DNA of 7,126 nt from Deltaproteobacteria bacterium (GCA_019307165.1 JAFDKD010000263.1:1-7126); one strand, 5' to 3'. Counted from the first letter of the stretch, positions 1 to 6,101 are shown. The notes: generated by a model not told the origin, from the sequence alone. Translations and numbers: made by a program.

Positions 1-201
1 GACTACTATAATCACCGTATTCGAAAAGTAGACACCCAGGGGATCATTACAACTGTGGCGGGTAATGGAATTGGCGGTTACAGCGGCGATGGGGGCCCCG
101 CCACCCAGGCTCGTCTTAACTCCCCTTACGGCATGGCAGCGGATGCCTCCGGCAACCTTTACATTGCTGACTACGGTAATAACCGTATCCGAAAAGTAGG
201 G
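1..201 (+). repeat. Tandem NHL repeats with a 168-base period
   Basis: Bases 1-31 and 169-199 match at 27 of 31 positions. Both encode the same end of an NHL blade (D-Y-x-N-x-R-I-R-K-V), giving a period of 56 codons. One full unit and part of the preceding one lie in the window, and more are expected upstream. The close match at DNA level suggests recent duplication or gene conversion among blades. Confidence 0.75.
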
Positions 202-1551
202 GCGCCGTCCATATTCTCTCTATCATCAATGGCGGCAGGCGATATGCCATTTGCTGATAAAAACGGCCTGGGGTATATCATGTCCGGTTCGGGTCTTCAT
301 AAAACCACCTTTGACTTGGATACGGGCCTTACCCTGTATTCATTTGACTATGATGCGGAAAACCGTCTTATTTCCATAACTGACCGGTTTGGCAACGAGA
401 CCACGATTGAGAGGGGCGCAAACGGTGTGCCTGTTTCCATAACATCACCTGACGGCGTGACCACCTCCCTTGCCATAGACGCCAACAATCATCTAACACG
501 GATCACCTATCCGGATGGCAATTATTATAGCTTCGAATATACGGCAGACGGCCTGATGACCGCCAAGGTAGAGTCTGAAGGCAATCGATTTGAACACATC
601 TTTGATGCCAACGGAAGACTGACGCACGCCATGGACGAGGAAGGCGGGCACTGGCAGTTTTCAAGGACAGTGCATGCAAACGGCGATATCCTTACGGAAG
701 TGCTCACGGGCGAAGGGAACCTCACCTCCTACCTTGACCATGCCTTTTCCACCGGCGCCTTTACGTCCACCATCACGGATGCCACCGGCGGGGAAACGTT
801 TTATGAACGCTCATGGGACGGGCTTTATGTGGCCAAGAATCTGCCCTGCGGTATGGCGTTGGAGTTTTTCTACGACTTGGATCCGGAGTACAAGTTCAAG
901 TACATTAAGGAGAAGACGGAGAGCACCCCATCGGGCCTGGAAAAGGTGATTTCAAAAGATAAAACCTATGAAGACACGGACGCAGACGATATCCCTGATC
1001 TGATCACCGACACAGTGACGATTAATGGAAACGTCTTCACCCTTGAAAACAATGTTCTTCAATCCCTGAAGACTATAACTACGCCCGTGGGGAGGACCCT
1101 TACCGCCCACTATGATCCCGCCAACCTACTGACCACCAAGTTGAGCATTGCCGGGCTCCATGAGATAGACGCCGGTTATAACAGCCAGGGAAAAATGGCA
1201 TCCATCCGCATGGGGACCAGAAAAGCCGCCCTTGCCTATAACGCGCAGGGGTTTCTTGAGTCTATCACTGATCCGGAGAACCATACCACCACCTTCGCTC
1301 ATGACCAGGTCGGCCTAATAACGGGGATCAACAGGCCGGACGGATCAGCCGTGGGATTTGCATACGACAAGAACGGCAACATGACCCTGCTGGTCAACCC
1401 CATCGGCATTGAACACGAGTTCACCTATAACAAAGTCAATCGGAATGACGGGTATATTGCCCCCTTGAGCGGCAGTTATGCGTATGCGTTTGACAAGGAA
1501 AAGCGATTGATTCAAACGGATTTCCCTTCAGGCGCAGATTCAGACGCCTGA
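1..1551 (+). CDS. NHL-repeat/RHS-repeat (YD-repeat) protein, N-terminal part in window, 5'-partial and ended by a frameshift
   Basis: The frame is open from base 1, so the gene starts before the window. The first ~67 residues are NHL beta-propeller repeats (GYSGDGGPATQA, then LYIADYGNNRIRKV). About residues 95-500 are RHS/YD repeats with units such as YDAENRLISITDRFG, DGNYYSFEYTADGLM and FAYDKNGNMTLLVNP. RHS repeats build a hollow beta-barrel shell that encloses a C-terminal effector, and these proteins are usually surface-exposed or secreted. NHL propellers in front of RHS repeats may add a binding module. The frame stops at TGA 1549-1551 straight after KRLIQTDFPSG, in mid repeat. The homologous reading resumes in frame 2 (QIQTPEGNIDLTYQCG), so this and the next entry are one broken gene. 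The signal peptide, if any, lies outside the window. The RHS family call is secure; the function is not known. Confidence 0.9.
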   Translation, partial: DYYNHRIRKVDTQGIITTVAGNGIGGYSGDGGPATQARLNSPYGMAADASGNLYIADYGNNRIRKVGAPSIFSLSSMAAGDMPFADKNGLGYIMSGSGLHKTTFDLDTGLTLYSFDYDAENRLISITDRFGNETTIERGANGVPVSITSPDGVTTSLAIDANNHLTRITYPDGNYYSFEYTADGLMTAKVESEGNRFEHIFDANGRLTHAMDEEGGHWQFSRTVHANGDILTEVLTGEGNLTSYLDHAFSTGAFTSTITDATGGETFYERSWDGLYVAKNLPCGMALEFFYDLDPEYKFKYIKEKTESTPSGLEKVISKDKTYEDTDADDIPDLITDTVTINGNVFTLENNVLQSLKTITTPVGRTLTAHYDPANLLTTKLSIAGLHEIDAGYNSQGKMASIRMGTRKAALAYNAQGFLESITDPENHTTTFAHDQVGLITGINRPDGSAVGFAYDKNGNMTLLVNPIGIEHEFTYNKVNRNDGYIAPLSGSYAYAFDKEKRLIQTDFPSGADSDA

Positions 1552-1554
1552 GGG
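1524..1554. other. Inverted repeat at the RHS frame break
   Basis: The arms are 1528-1534 (tcaggcg) and 1545-1551 (cgcctga). They extend outward through ccc/ggg (1524-1526 and 1552-1554) with one unpaired T, and the loop is 10 bases. The point where the RHS reading changes frame and the TGA stop at 1549-1551 both lie inside it. A hairpin here could have promoted a small deletion or replication slippage. It could also act as a recoding structure, for which I see no further support. Confidence 0.6.
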
Positions 1555-1588
1555 AAATATCGATCTCACGTATCAGTGCGGCAGAAAG

Positions 1589-3076
1589 ATGGGGTCAATC
1601 ACAGACGGAGCAAATACGATTGCCTATGGATACGACGGCAAGCTGCGGACGTCCGAGACATTGAGTGGCGTTCTGAATAGCGCCCTAACCTACACCTACA
1701 ACAATGATTTCAATGTTTCCTCTTTCACATATTCGGGCGATACGGTAAATTACCTTTATGACAATGACGGCCTGTTTACCGGGGCAGGTGATTTTACCGT
1801 CACCCGCCATGCCCAAAACGGCCTGCCCGAGGCGGTCAATGGCGGTGCTTTGGCTCTGAGCCGTTCCTTTAACGGCTATGGCGAAGTCGATGGAGAGGAT
1901 GTTGACATCAATAACCTCGGCGTTGCCGGATGGGATCTCACCCGGGATGACAACGGTCGGATCATCCAGAAGACCGAGACCGTAGACGGCGTAACATCTA
2001 ACTTTGCCTACACCTACGATTCCATGGGTCGGCTGCTGACGGTGACAAAGGACGGTATACTGGTAGAAGAATATCAGTACGACGCAGCCGGGACCAGAAG
2101 TTACGAGATGAACAGTCTTCGGGCCATCGCCGGCCGGTCGTTCGAATATTCCGATGAAGATCATCTCCTGAGCGCCGGGGACACGCTGTATCAGTATGAT
2201 CTGGATGGGTTTCTGCTCAACAAGGCTGAAGGCTCGGACATTACTCAGTACGATTACTCATCCCGTGGGGAGTTGTTGAGTGTCACCTTGCCGGACGGCA
2301 GGCTGATCGAGTATGTCCACGGTCCTTTTGGAAGACGTATTGCCAAGAAGATCGACGGGGTGATCGTCGAGAAGTATTTATGGCAAGGAATGACAAGACT
2401 CTTGGCGGTTTATGACGGGACCGACAATCTCCTCATGCGGTTCGAATATGCTGTTGCAAGAATGCCCGTTGCCATGACATCAGGAGGAAGCAGGTATTAT
2501 TTGGCGTATGATCAAGTCGGGTCGTTAAAGGCGATCTCGGATTCATCCGGGGTTGTGGTAAAGACCATCGACTATGATTCATTCGGCAACATCGTCACCG
2601 ACTCGAATCCAATCTTTTCCATCCCATTTGGATTTGCAGGCGGTCTCCACGACCAAGATACGGGTCTTGTCCGATTCGGCTACAGAGATTATGATCCCGA
2701 TGTCGGGCGATGGACGGCAAAAGATCCCATCCTTTTTGCTGGTGGTGATACGGACCTGTATGGGTACTGTTTAAATGACGGAGTTAATCTGGTGGATCCG
2801 GATGGGTTGAAGGGCGGTATCCTTATACCCATAAGGAACTTTTTAAAGAAGAACGTTAAAGGTGGAGATATAATTGAACCGATTATTGATAAACTAGTAA
2901 GTATACCATATACACCAGTATCTCTTTTTCTTTTTATTATGGCCCCTACTGAAGCCGGGGATCCCTATGCGGACTATATTTTAACTTTACCTGAAATTGA
3001 TCTTATGTATGATCCTTTAAATTGGTTAGAGAATTTAGAAGAATATGATGAGAAATATGAAGATGATCCATGTTGA
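1589..3076 (+). CDS. RHS repeat-associated core protein with variable C-terminal tip (continuation of the upstream gene in another frame)
   Basis: This 495-residue reading carries on the RHS protein after the frame change. The frame is already open from 1511, and homology seems to resume near 1535, so ATG 1589 is only the first available start and has no convincing ribosome site. RHS repeats fill residues ~1-300. The RHS core follows at ~301-408, with YYLAYDQVGSLKAISDSSG, FGYRDYDPDVGRWTAKDP and the closing LYGYCLND...NLVDPDGL. In the family this core precedes a polymorphic effector tip released or exposed inside the shell. Residues ~410-495 are the tip, which is AT-rich and unlike any toxin domain I know. 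It has a hydrophobic stretch (VSLFLFIMAP, ~444-453), an acidic end (ENLEEYDEKYEDD) and a last-residue Cys. Without ribosomal frameshifting, the core and tip would be separated from the N-terminal shell and probably not exported. Confidence 0.88.
   Translation: MGSITDGANTIAYGYDGKLRTSETLSGVLNSALTYTYNNDFNVSSFTYSGDTVNYLYDNDGLFTGAGDFTVTRHAQNGLPEAVNGGALALSRSFNGYGEVDGEDVDINNLGVAGWDLTRDDNGRIIQKTETVDGVTSNFAYTYDSMGRLLTVTKDGILVEEYQYDAAGTRSYEMNSLRAIAGRSFEYSDEDHLLSAGDTLYQYDLDGFLLNKAEGSDITQYDYSSRGELLSVTLPDGRLIEYVHGPFGRRIAKKIDGVIVEKYLWQGMTRLLAVYDGTDNLLMRFEYAVARMPVAMTSGGSRYYLAYDQVGSLKAISDSSGVVVKTIDYDSFGNIVTDSNPIFSIPFGFAGGLHDQDTGLVRFGYRDYDPDVGRWTAKDPILFAGGDTDLYGYCLNDGVNLVDPDGLKGGILIPIRNFLKKNVKGGDIIEPIIDKLVSIPYTPVSLFLFIMAPTEAGDPYADYILTLPEIDLMYDPLNWLENLEEYDEKYEDDPC
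2816..3076 (+). other. AT-rich variable C-terminal tip region of the RHS gene (candidate toxin module)
   Basis: This stretch encodes the ~86 residues after the DPDGLKG motif that closes the RHS core. Base use changes from GC-rich repeat coding to AT-rich codons (many TTT, ATT, AAA, GAA) almost exactly at this boundary. That pattern is typical of exchangeable tips in RHS/WapA polymorphic toxins. I see no nuclease, deaminase, ADP-ribosyltransferase or peptidase signature. A hydrophobic run near the middle would allow a membrane-acting role, but that is only a guess. Confidence 0.6.
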
Positions 3077-3080
3077 ATGA

Positions 3081-3338
3081 ATGAAAACTTATATGAAAAT
3101 AAATAAAGATAAAATATTTAATTTTTTGGTATTTATAACCGTTTTTTTCACTATTGTATTGGTTTATGATGTCAATTTTAGACCTCCAAGGAATGATGTT
3201 TATTTAATATTTCAAAGAATTTTATTGTTTTGTTCATCTTTGGTAATATCAGCGATAATGCTTGCATATTTGTCAAAAAAAATTTTGTGGATAGTTATAA
3301 TATTGAATTCCATTCTTATATTTTTTTTACTTTTTTAG
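3081..3338 (+). CDS. Small three-helix membrane protein, candidate immunity protein for the RHS tip
   Basis: This 85-residue protein begins four bases after the RHS stop (TGA 3074-3076). ATG 3081 is assumed, and an in-frame ATG at 3093 would remove four residues. No Shine-Dalgarno site is clear for either, so translation is probably coupled to the RHS gene. A short basic N-terminus (KINKDK) leads into three hydrophobic segments at about residues 11-30, 43-64 and 67-85, separated by a polar RPPRND loop and a KK turn. The protein ends in the membrane segment. I recognise no family. Its position, matching AT-rich composition and small size fit the usual immunity gene behind an RHS toxin tip. A membrane-embedded immunity protein would suit a toxin acting at or through the inner membrane. 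It could also be an unrelated small membrane protein. The gene looks intact. Confidence 0.65.
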   Translation: MKTYMKINKDKIFNFLVFITVFFTIVLVYDVNFRPPRNDVYLIFQRILLFCSSLVISAIMLAYLSKKILWIVIILNSILIFFLLF

Positions 3339-3504
3339 AGAAAATGATAAGGTCCTATGAAAATTATTCAATCTCACGCATGGGCACCCAGGAGACTACA
3401 AAAAACTAAGTTTCTGAATAAATGATTTTAAGGAACGATCCCTCAACCGTACTTCCTTTATGTTTCGGGGCGGGCGGCCGGGGGTTTTGGGCATATGGGC
3501 GTCT
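3339..3504. other. Intergenic stretch without a supported gene
   Basis: The AT-rich composition of the RHS tip continues to about 3440, then changes to GC-rich (ggggcgggcggccggggg around 3467-3485). A 22-codon frame opens at ATG 3358, but it has no recognisable similarity and I do not call it. Bases 3469-3475 (ggcgggc) are complementary to 3529-3535 in the structured element that follows. Confidence 0.5.
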
Positions 3505-3624
3505 GATAATCATCGACGTTATGTAAGAGCCCGCCTGAGGCGGGTAAACGTGCAAAAGCCGTGATCGAGAGGGTGTTTCTCGGCGCGGCTTTTGCTTTTT
3601 CCTGATGACATAATGTGGATTATC
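3505..3624. repeat. Nested inverted-repeat element with two internal hairpins (possible structured RNA or miniature element)
   Basis: The outer arms are gataatc (3505-3511) and gattatc (3618-3624). The next arms inward are ttatgt (3519-3524) and acataa (3608-3613). Inside them sit two hairpins: cccgcc-tga-ggcggg (3530-3544) and the long terminator stem at 3552-3595. As RNA the whole would fold as a three-way junction of about 120 nucleotides. It matches no riboswitch or small-RNA family I can name. A non-autonomous mobile element with subterminal inverted repeats is the alternative. Confidence 0.45.
3552..3600 (+). terminator. Strong intrinsic (rho-independent) terminator
   Basis: A 10-base-pair perfect stem, gcaaaagccg (3552-3561) with cggcttttgc (3586-3595), is followed by five T residues (3596-3600). 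The loop holds a second stem, cgaga (3566-3570) with tctcg (3578-3582). The T-run orients it for plus-strand transcription. It is the first good terminator after the RHS and small membrane gene, about 210 bases past the latter's stop, and could end their transcript. A separate short RNA ending here is also possible. Confidence 0.75.
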
Positions 3625-3737
3625 GGATGGCCAGAAGCCCGGGGTGGGTGGGTTCCAATGAAATAGCAGGGCTGAGGATGCGACTGCGGAAGATCGCGCG
3701 ATAGCGGGAGCTGAAGCCCAGCCTGTCCCTCTGAAGA

Positions 3738-3771
3738 AAGTTATAAAGGGTGTCAGGTCTCAACATTTGAC
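3738..3771 (+). repeat. Left inverted repeat flanking the RAYT remnant
   Basis: This arm pairs with 3948-3978. The perfect core is 3746-3757 (aagggtgtcagg), followed by one mismatch and then ctcaa. On the outer side both arms carry aagtta, but this arm has extra bases between that and the core. It is probably a RAYT-associated terminal repeat. Confidence 0.6.
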
Positions 3772-3825
3772 AACTGGAAGTAAAGATGATCCAAACAGAA
3801 AAAATTGAATTGGATTTATTCACAT

Positions 3826-3952
3826 GTGGGACGTCCACTTCGCATCCAATATCCTGGGGCCTGGTATCACATCACATCCCGAGGAAATGAAAGAAAGGCC
3901 ATCTTCAATAGTAAAGGAGACAGAGAGCGAAGAACTTAAGAAAATGTGTTGA
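3826..3952 (+). pseudogene. REP-associated tyrosine transposase (RAYT, TnpA_REP), N-terminal fragment
   Basis: Frame 1 from GTG 3826 reads GRPLRIQYPGAWYHITSRGN followed by ERKAIF. This is the very characteristic N-terminal block of RAYT / transposase-17 (Y1-type) proteins. The frame stops at TAA 3937-3939 after DRERRT. Where family members continue with DRERFL or similar, frame 2 reads EELKKMC to a TGA at 3950-3952, so a small frameshift is likely before the coding sequence ends. Family members are usually 200 residues or more, with the HUH metal site and catalytic tyrosine further on. Those parts are absent, so this remnant cannot be an active nuclease. No ribosome site precedes the GTG. The identification rests on the conserved block alone, but that block is distinctive. 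Confidence 0.8.
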
Positions 3953-3978
3953 ATATTGAGGCCTGACACCCTTAACTT
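3948..3978 (-). repeat. Right inverted repeat flanking the RAYT remnant
   Basis: This is the complement of the left arm at 3738-3771, with perfect core 3962-3973 (cctgacaccctt). Its outer end (aactt, 3974-3978) directly precedes the first codons of the DUF3237 remnant at 3981, which makes it a likely recombination boundary. Confidence 0.6.
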
Positions 3979-3980
3979 AA

Positions 3981-4337
3981 CGCGCGGGGGGCGCTTTCCA
4001 AGGGTCGCGGCTTCGCGGGCGGGTGCTACCGGGAGGTGCGGACTGGCAGATCATAAGGCGGGACGGCGTGGCCGAGGTCGAGGCCCGGTATACGCTCAAA
4101 ACCGATGACGGCGCGCTGATCTACATCTGGAATCGCGGCGTTCGGCACGGGCCGGAAGAGGTCATCAGGCGGCTGGCGGCCGGGGAGGCCGTGGGCCCGG
4201 ACGAGTACTATTTCAGGACCACGCCCGTTTTCGAAACCGGGGCCTCGGCATACCAGTGGCTAAACGGCCTTGTCTGCGTGGCCGCCGGAGAGCGGCGGCC
4301 TGACGCGGTTGTGATTACCGTCTACCAGGTCACCTAA
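3981..4337 (+). pseudogene. DUF3237 family protein lacking its N-terminus
   Basis: The frame is recognisable from 3981 (GGAFQGSRLRGRVLPGGADW) to TAA 4335-4337, giving 118 residues. Diagnostic DUF3237 motifs are present in order: LPGGADWQ, ARYTLKTDDGALIYIWNRGVRHGP, EYYFRTTPVFETG, YQWLNG, and the C-terminal ERRPDAVVITVYQV. The family forms a small beta-barrel of uncertain function, usually about 150 residues long, so some 35-45 N-terminal residues are missing. A TAA at 3978-3980 closes the frame upstream. The only usable start, GTG 4023, falls inside the conserved RGRVLPGG motif, so a functional product is unlikely. High-GC coding continues right up to the break, where it meets the RAYT-side inverted repeat. 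The stop overlaps that of the convergent glycosyltransferase. Confidence 0.8.
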
Positions 4338-5494
4338 AACGAACTCATGGACCGTTGTTTTCTGAATAGTTGATGAAATACGTCAACCAGTTCGCTTGCG
4401 CATGACGACCACGAATAATCCAGGGGAAGTCCCCGGTACTTCTCCAGGGTATTTTCCCTTTTTTCCCTTGATGAGAGATATTCGAGGAGGCGGGCCTGTA
4501 TATCGCTTACCGAGTAGGGATCGAACGTCGGGAAGTCCGGGCCCGTGATTTCCAGGGAGGAGGGGATGCGCGAGACGAGGGGGAGGGTTCCCGCCCCGAT
4601 GCTTTCCAGTATGGGCAGGCCAAAACCTTCTAAAAGCGATGGGTAAATAGAGAGTGCGGCACCGGAAACAAGCTTGGCCAGGGCATGGTCGCTGACGGTC
4701 GAGACAAAACGCAGGTGTTCGGTGAACCCTTTTTTGATGATCCATTCCTTCCAGTATCCTTCGCCTACGATGACAAACGGGTATTCTTGCCTGAGATCGA
4801 TCGGCAGACGTCTGTAGGCCCGGACGGTCCTGCCAAGGTTTTTTCTAACGGCCAGACCGCCGAAATAGATCAGATACCTCCCGGGGAATAAACCATAATC
4901 TGAAACTACTTTCTTATCTATTTGCCCTGAATGCCGATTGAAACCGGGGTCGACACCGGCGTGAATCACGGTAATGCGCTCCTCCCATCGTCTGCCGAGA
5001 AAGGCCCCGACGGTTTGCTTTGTGGTCTGCGATACGGCGATGATTCGTTTGAACTTCTTGGCGTGTCTTTTCAGGTGGATGTAATTCACAACCCCTTTCG
5101 TTGTAAGCAGCTTCACCGATGTTTTGCCGCGAAGCAGAAAGCGCGGCGTCAAGAAAAGGGTGGGTATGAGATCGTGGACAACCGGCAGAACCATTGAGAG
5201 ATCGACGCCTTTGGGGTATTCGATATGGGGGAGAAACAGCAGGTCGCAGCCTAAACGGCCGTACTCACGGCTTCGAACGATTACATCGGCATAATTTGTC
5301 CGTTTCTTTAGGGGAACCGGCATCAGGTGAAAATTGGTTTCAGTAAACTCCACGGACGTTGACGGGCAGAATATGTAATACGTGTTTTTCCGATCGATCA
5401 CCGCTAAATGGGACAGGAGGTTTTCGACATATCTGCGCAACCCCGTGCTGAAATGCGGGTCGGTGAGGTGTTCCCCATTAACCGCAATTTTCAT
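4334..5494 (-). CDS. Glycosyltransferase, family 4-like (GT-B fold, Glycos_transf_1)
   Basis: This intact 386-residue enzyme is expected to transfer a sugar from a nucleotide-sugar donor during surface polysaccharide, O-antigen or glycolipid assembly at the cytoplasmic face of the inner membrane. The acceptor-binding N-terminal half starts MKIAVNGEHL with STGLRRYVENLL (16-27) and includes VVHDLIP (~105-111) and AVSQTTK (~153-159). The donor-binding half has IHAGVDPGF (~177-185), YFGGLAVRKNLGRTVRAY (~210-227), VIVGEG (~241-246) and the E-x7-E motif EGFGLPILE (289-297), followed by AGTLPLVS. There is no signal peptide or clear membrane helix. ATG 5494 is supported by GAAAGG five bases upstream. 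A TGA in a neighbouring frame overlaps this ATG (ATGA), pointing to coupling with the damaged methyltransferase gene upstream. Donor and acceptor cannot be told from the sequence. Confidence 0.93.
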   Translation of the reverse strand: MKIAVNGEHLTDPHFSTGLRRYVENLLSHLAVIDRKNTYYIFCPSTSVEFTETNFHLMPVPLKKRTNYADVIVRSREYGRLGCDLLFLPHIEYPKGVDLSMVLPVVHDLIPTLFLTPRFLLRGKTSVKLLTTKGVVNYIHLKRHAKKFKRIIAVSQTTKQTVGAFLGRRWEERITVIHAGVDPGFNRHSGQIDKKVVSDYGLFPGRYLIYFGGLAVRKNLGRTVRAYRRLPIDLRQEYPFVIVGEGYWKEWIIKKGFTEHLRFVSTVSDHALAKLVSGAALSIYPSLLEGFGLPILESIGAGTLPLVSRIPSSLEITGPDFPTFDPYSVSDIQARLLEYLSSREKRENTLEKYRGLPLDYSWSSCASELVDVFHQLFRKQRSMSSF

Positions 5495-6091
5495 GGATGC
5501 CTTTCAACTGCATGGTTTTGGCCGGTGCGGACCCGGATGATCCCCAGGTGCTTACGAATAAACTTCAGGATACACCATTCAAAGTGGTTGACATTGCGAT
5601 TCGGCAAGTCCCACGCGGCGAAGATTCCGGCGGACCACTTCCGGAAACGTTCCGTTGATGTATGAATCCCGATCGATACAGATGAGCTTTCCCCGTCCGA
5701 TCTCGGTCAATGCGCGGGCAAAACCGACCGCCGTGCCCCCCGCGGACGTTCCGACTTCAACGATGTATTCGGGTTGATAATGACGAGCCAGGGCATACAC
5801 GAAGCGACCGTAGCGAGGGTGGTCTTTGCCGCGCCCGCGTCGCTTCAGTTTGTATTTCGGCGGCCCTTCAAAATTGGTCAGGGGATCGTAGGGCGCCTCC
5901 ATGAACACGTTGAAGACCTGGGAATCGATACAGAGTGTTCCGTCAATTAAATGGATCTGTCCTTTTTTCAAAAGCAGGTTTTCGATCAACCTCACGATCA
6001 ATTGCTCCCACAGATAGGCAACTATGGTTAGGCGAAGTATAAAGGAATCATTGTGGGAAAACGTTTGGCATATGATCGGTTTCCCTTTCAC
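5491..6091 (-). pseudogene. Class I SAM-dependent methyltransferase, interrupted after the SAM-binding half
   Basis: The main frame runs from ATG 6091 to TGA 5579 (170 residues). GTG 5995, nine bases after a GGGAG, is an equally good start and gives 138 residues. The SAM-binding core is plain: HPRYGRFVYALARHYQPEY, then motif I VEVGTSAGGTA (~111-121), and motif II LICIDRD (~136-142) whose Asp would bind the SAM ribose. It then reads NLRRVGLAES and stops, about where relatives (Methyltransf_24-like) go on to the FIDG-type motif and final strands. In the next frame, 5598 to 5491 reads on as NHFEWCILKFIRKHLG to a TGA that overlaps the glycosyltransferase ATG. I infer an internal deletion with frame change near 5580-5605. 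Activity is unlikely. Methylation of a glycan or its precursor would have suited the neighbouring glycosyltransferase. Confidence 0.7.
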
Positions 6092-6101
6092 CTTCCACCT
6101 T

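Larger units (their letters stand above)
3738..3980. mobile_element. Remnant of a REP-associated tyrosine transposase (RAYT) unit
   Basis: A decayed RAYT N-terminus is bracketed by inverted copies of the 12-base core aagggtgtcagg (3746-3757, and its complement at 3962-3973). The similarity extends on both sides, about 30 bases per arm with a few mismatches. RAYTs are single-copy HUH/Y1-type proteins of the IS200/IS605 superfamily, usually flanked by the REP palindromes they act on. The unit is now only ~240 bases, so most of the transposase has been deleted. Its right edge coincides with the broken end of the DUF3237 gene. Confidence 0.6.

Noticed and set aside
1521..1554. Programmed ribosomal frameshift at the RHS break
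   Set aside because: A hairpin is present, but no canonical slippery heptamer lies at a suitable distance upstream, and the required +1 shift is rare. Mutation is the simpler explanation.
1685..2164. 159-residue minus-strand frame inside the RHS gene
   Set aside because: It lies wholly antisense to clear RHS repeats, and its composition is what the complement of YD repeats gives.
3358..3426. 22-codon plus-strand frame after the small membrane gene
   Set aside because: It has no convincing ribosome site and no similarity, and it lies in AT-rich DNA where short frames are expected.
3620..3838. 72-residue minus-strand frame spanning the left RAYT repeat
   Set aside because: It crosses a mobile-element end and overlaps the RAYT start region, has no ribosome-binding site, and resembles no family I know. 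I kept only a low-interest note on its 3' half.
4685..5197. Two plus-strand frames (68 and 88 residues) opposite the glycosyltransferase
   Set aside because: They are antisense to conserved GT-B motifs and have no recognisable protein features.
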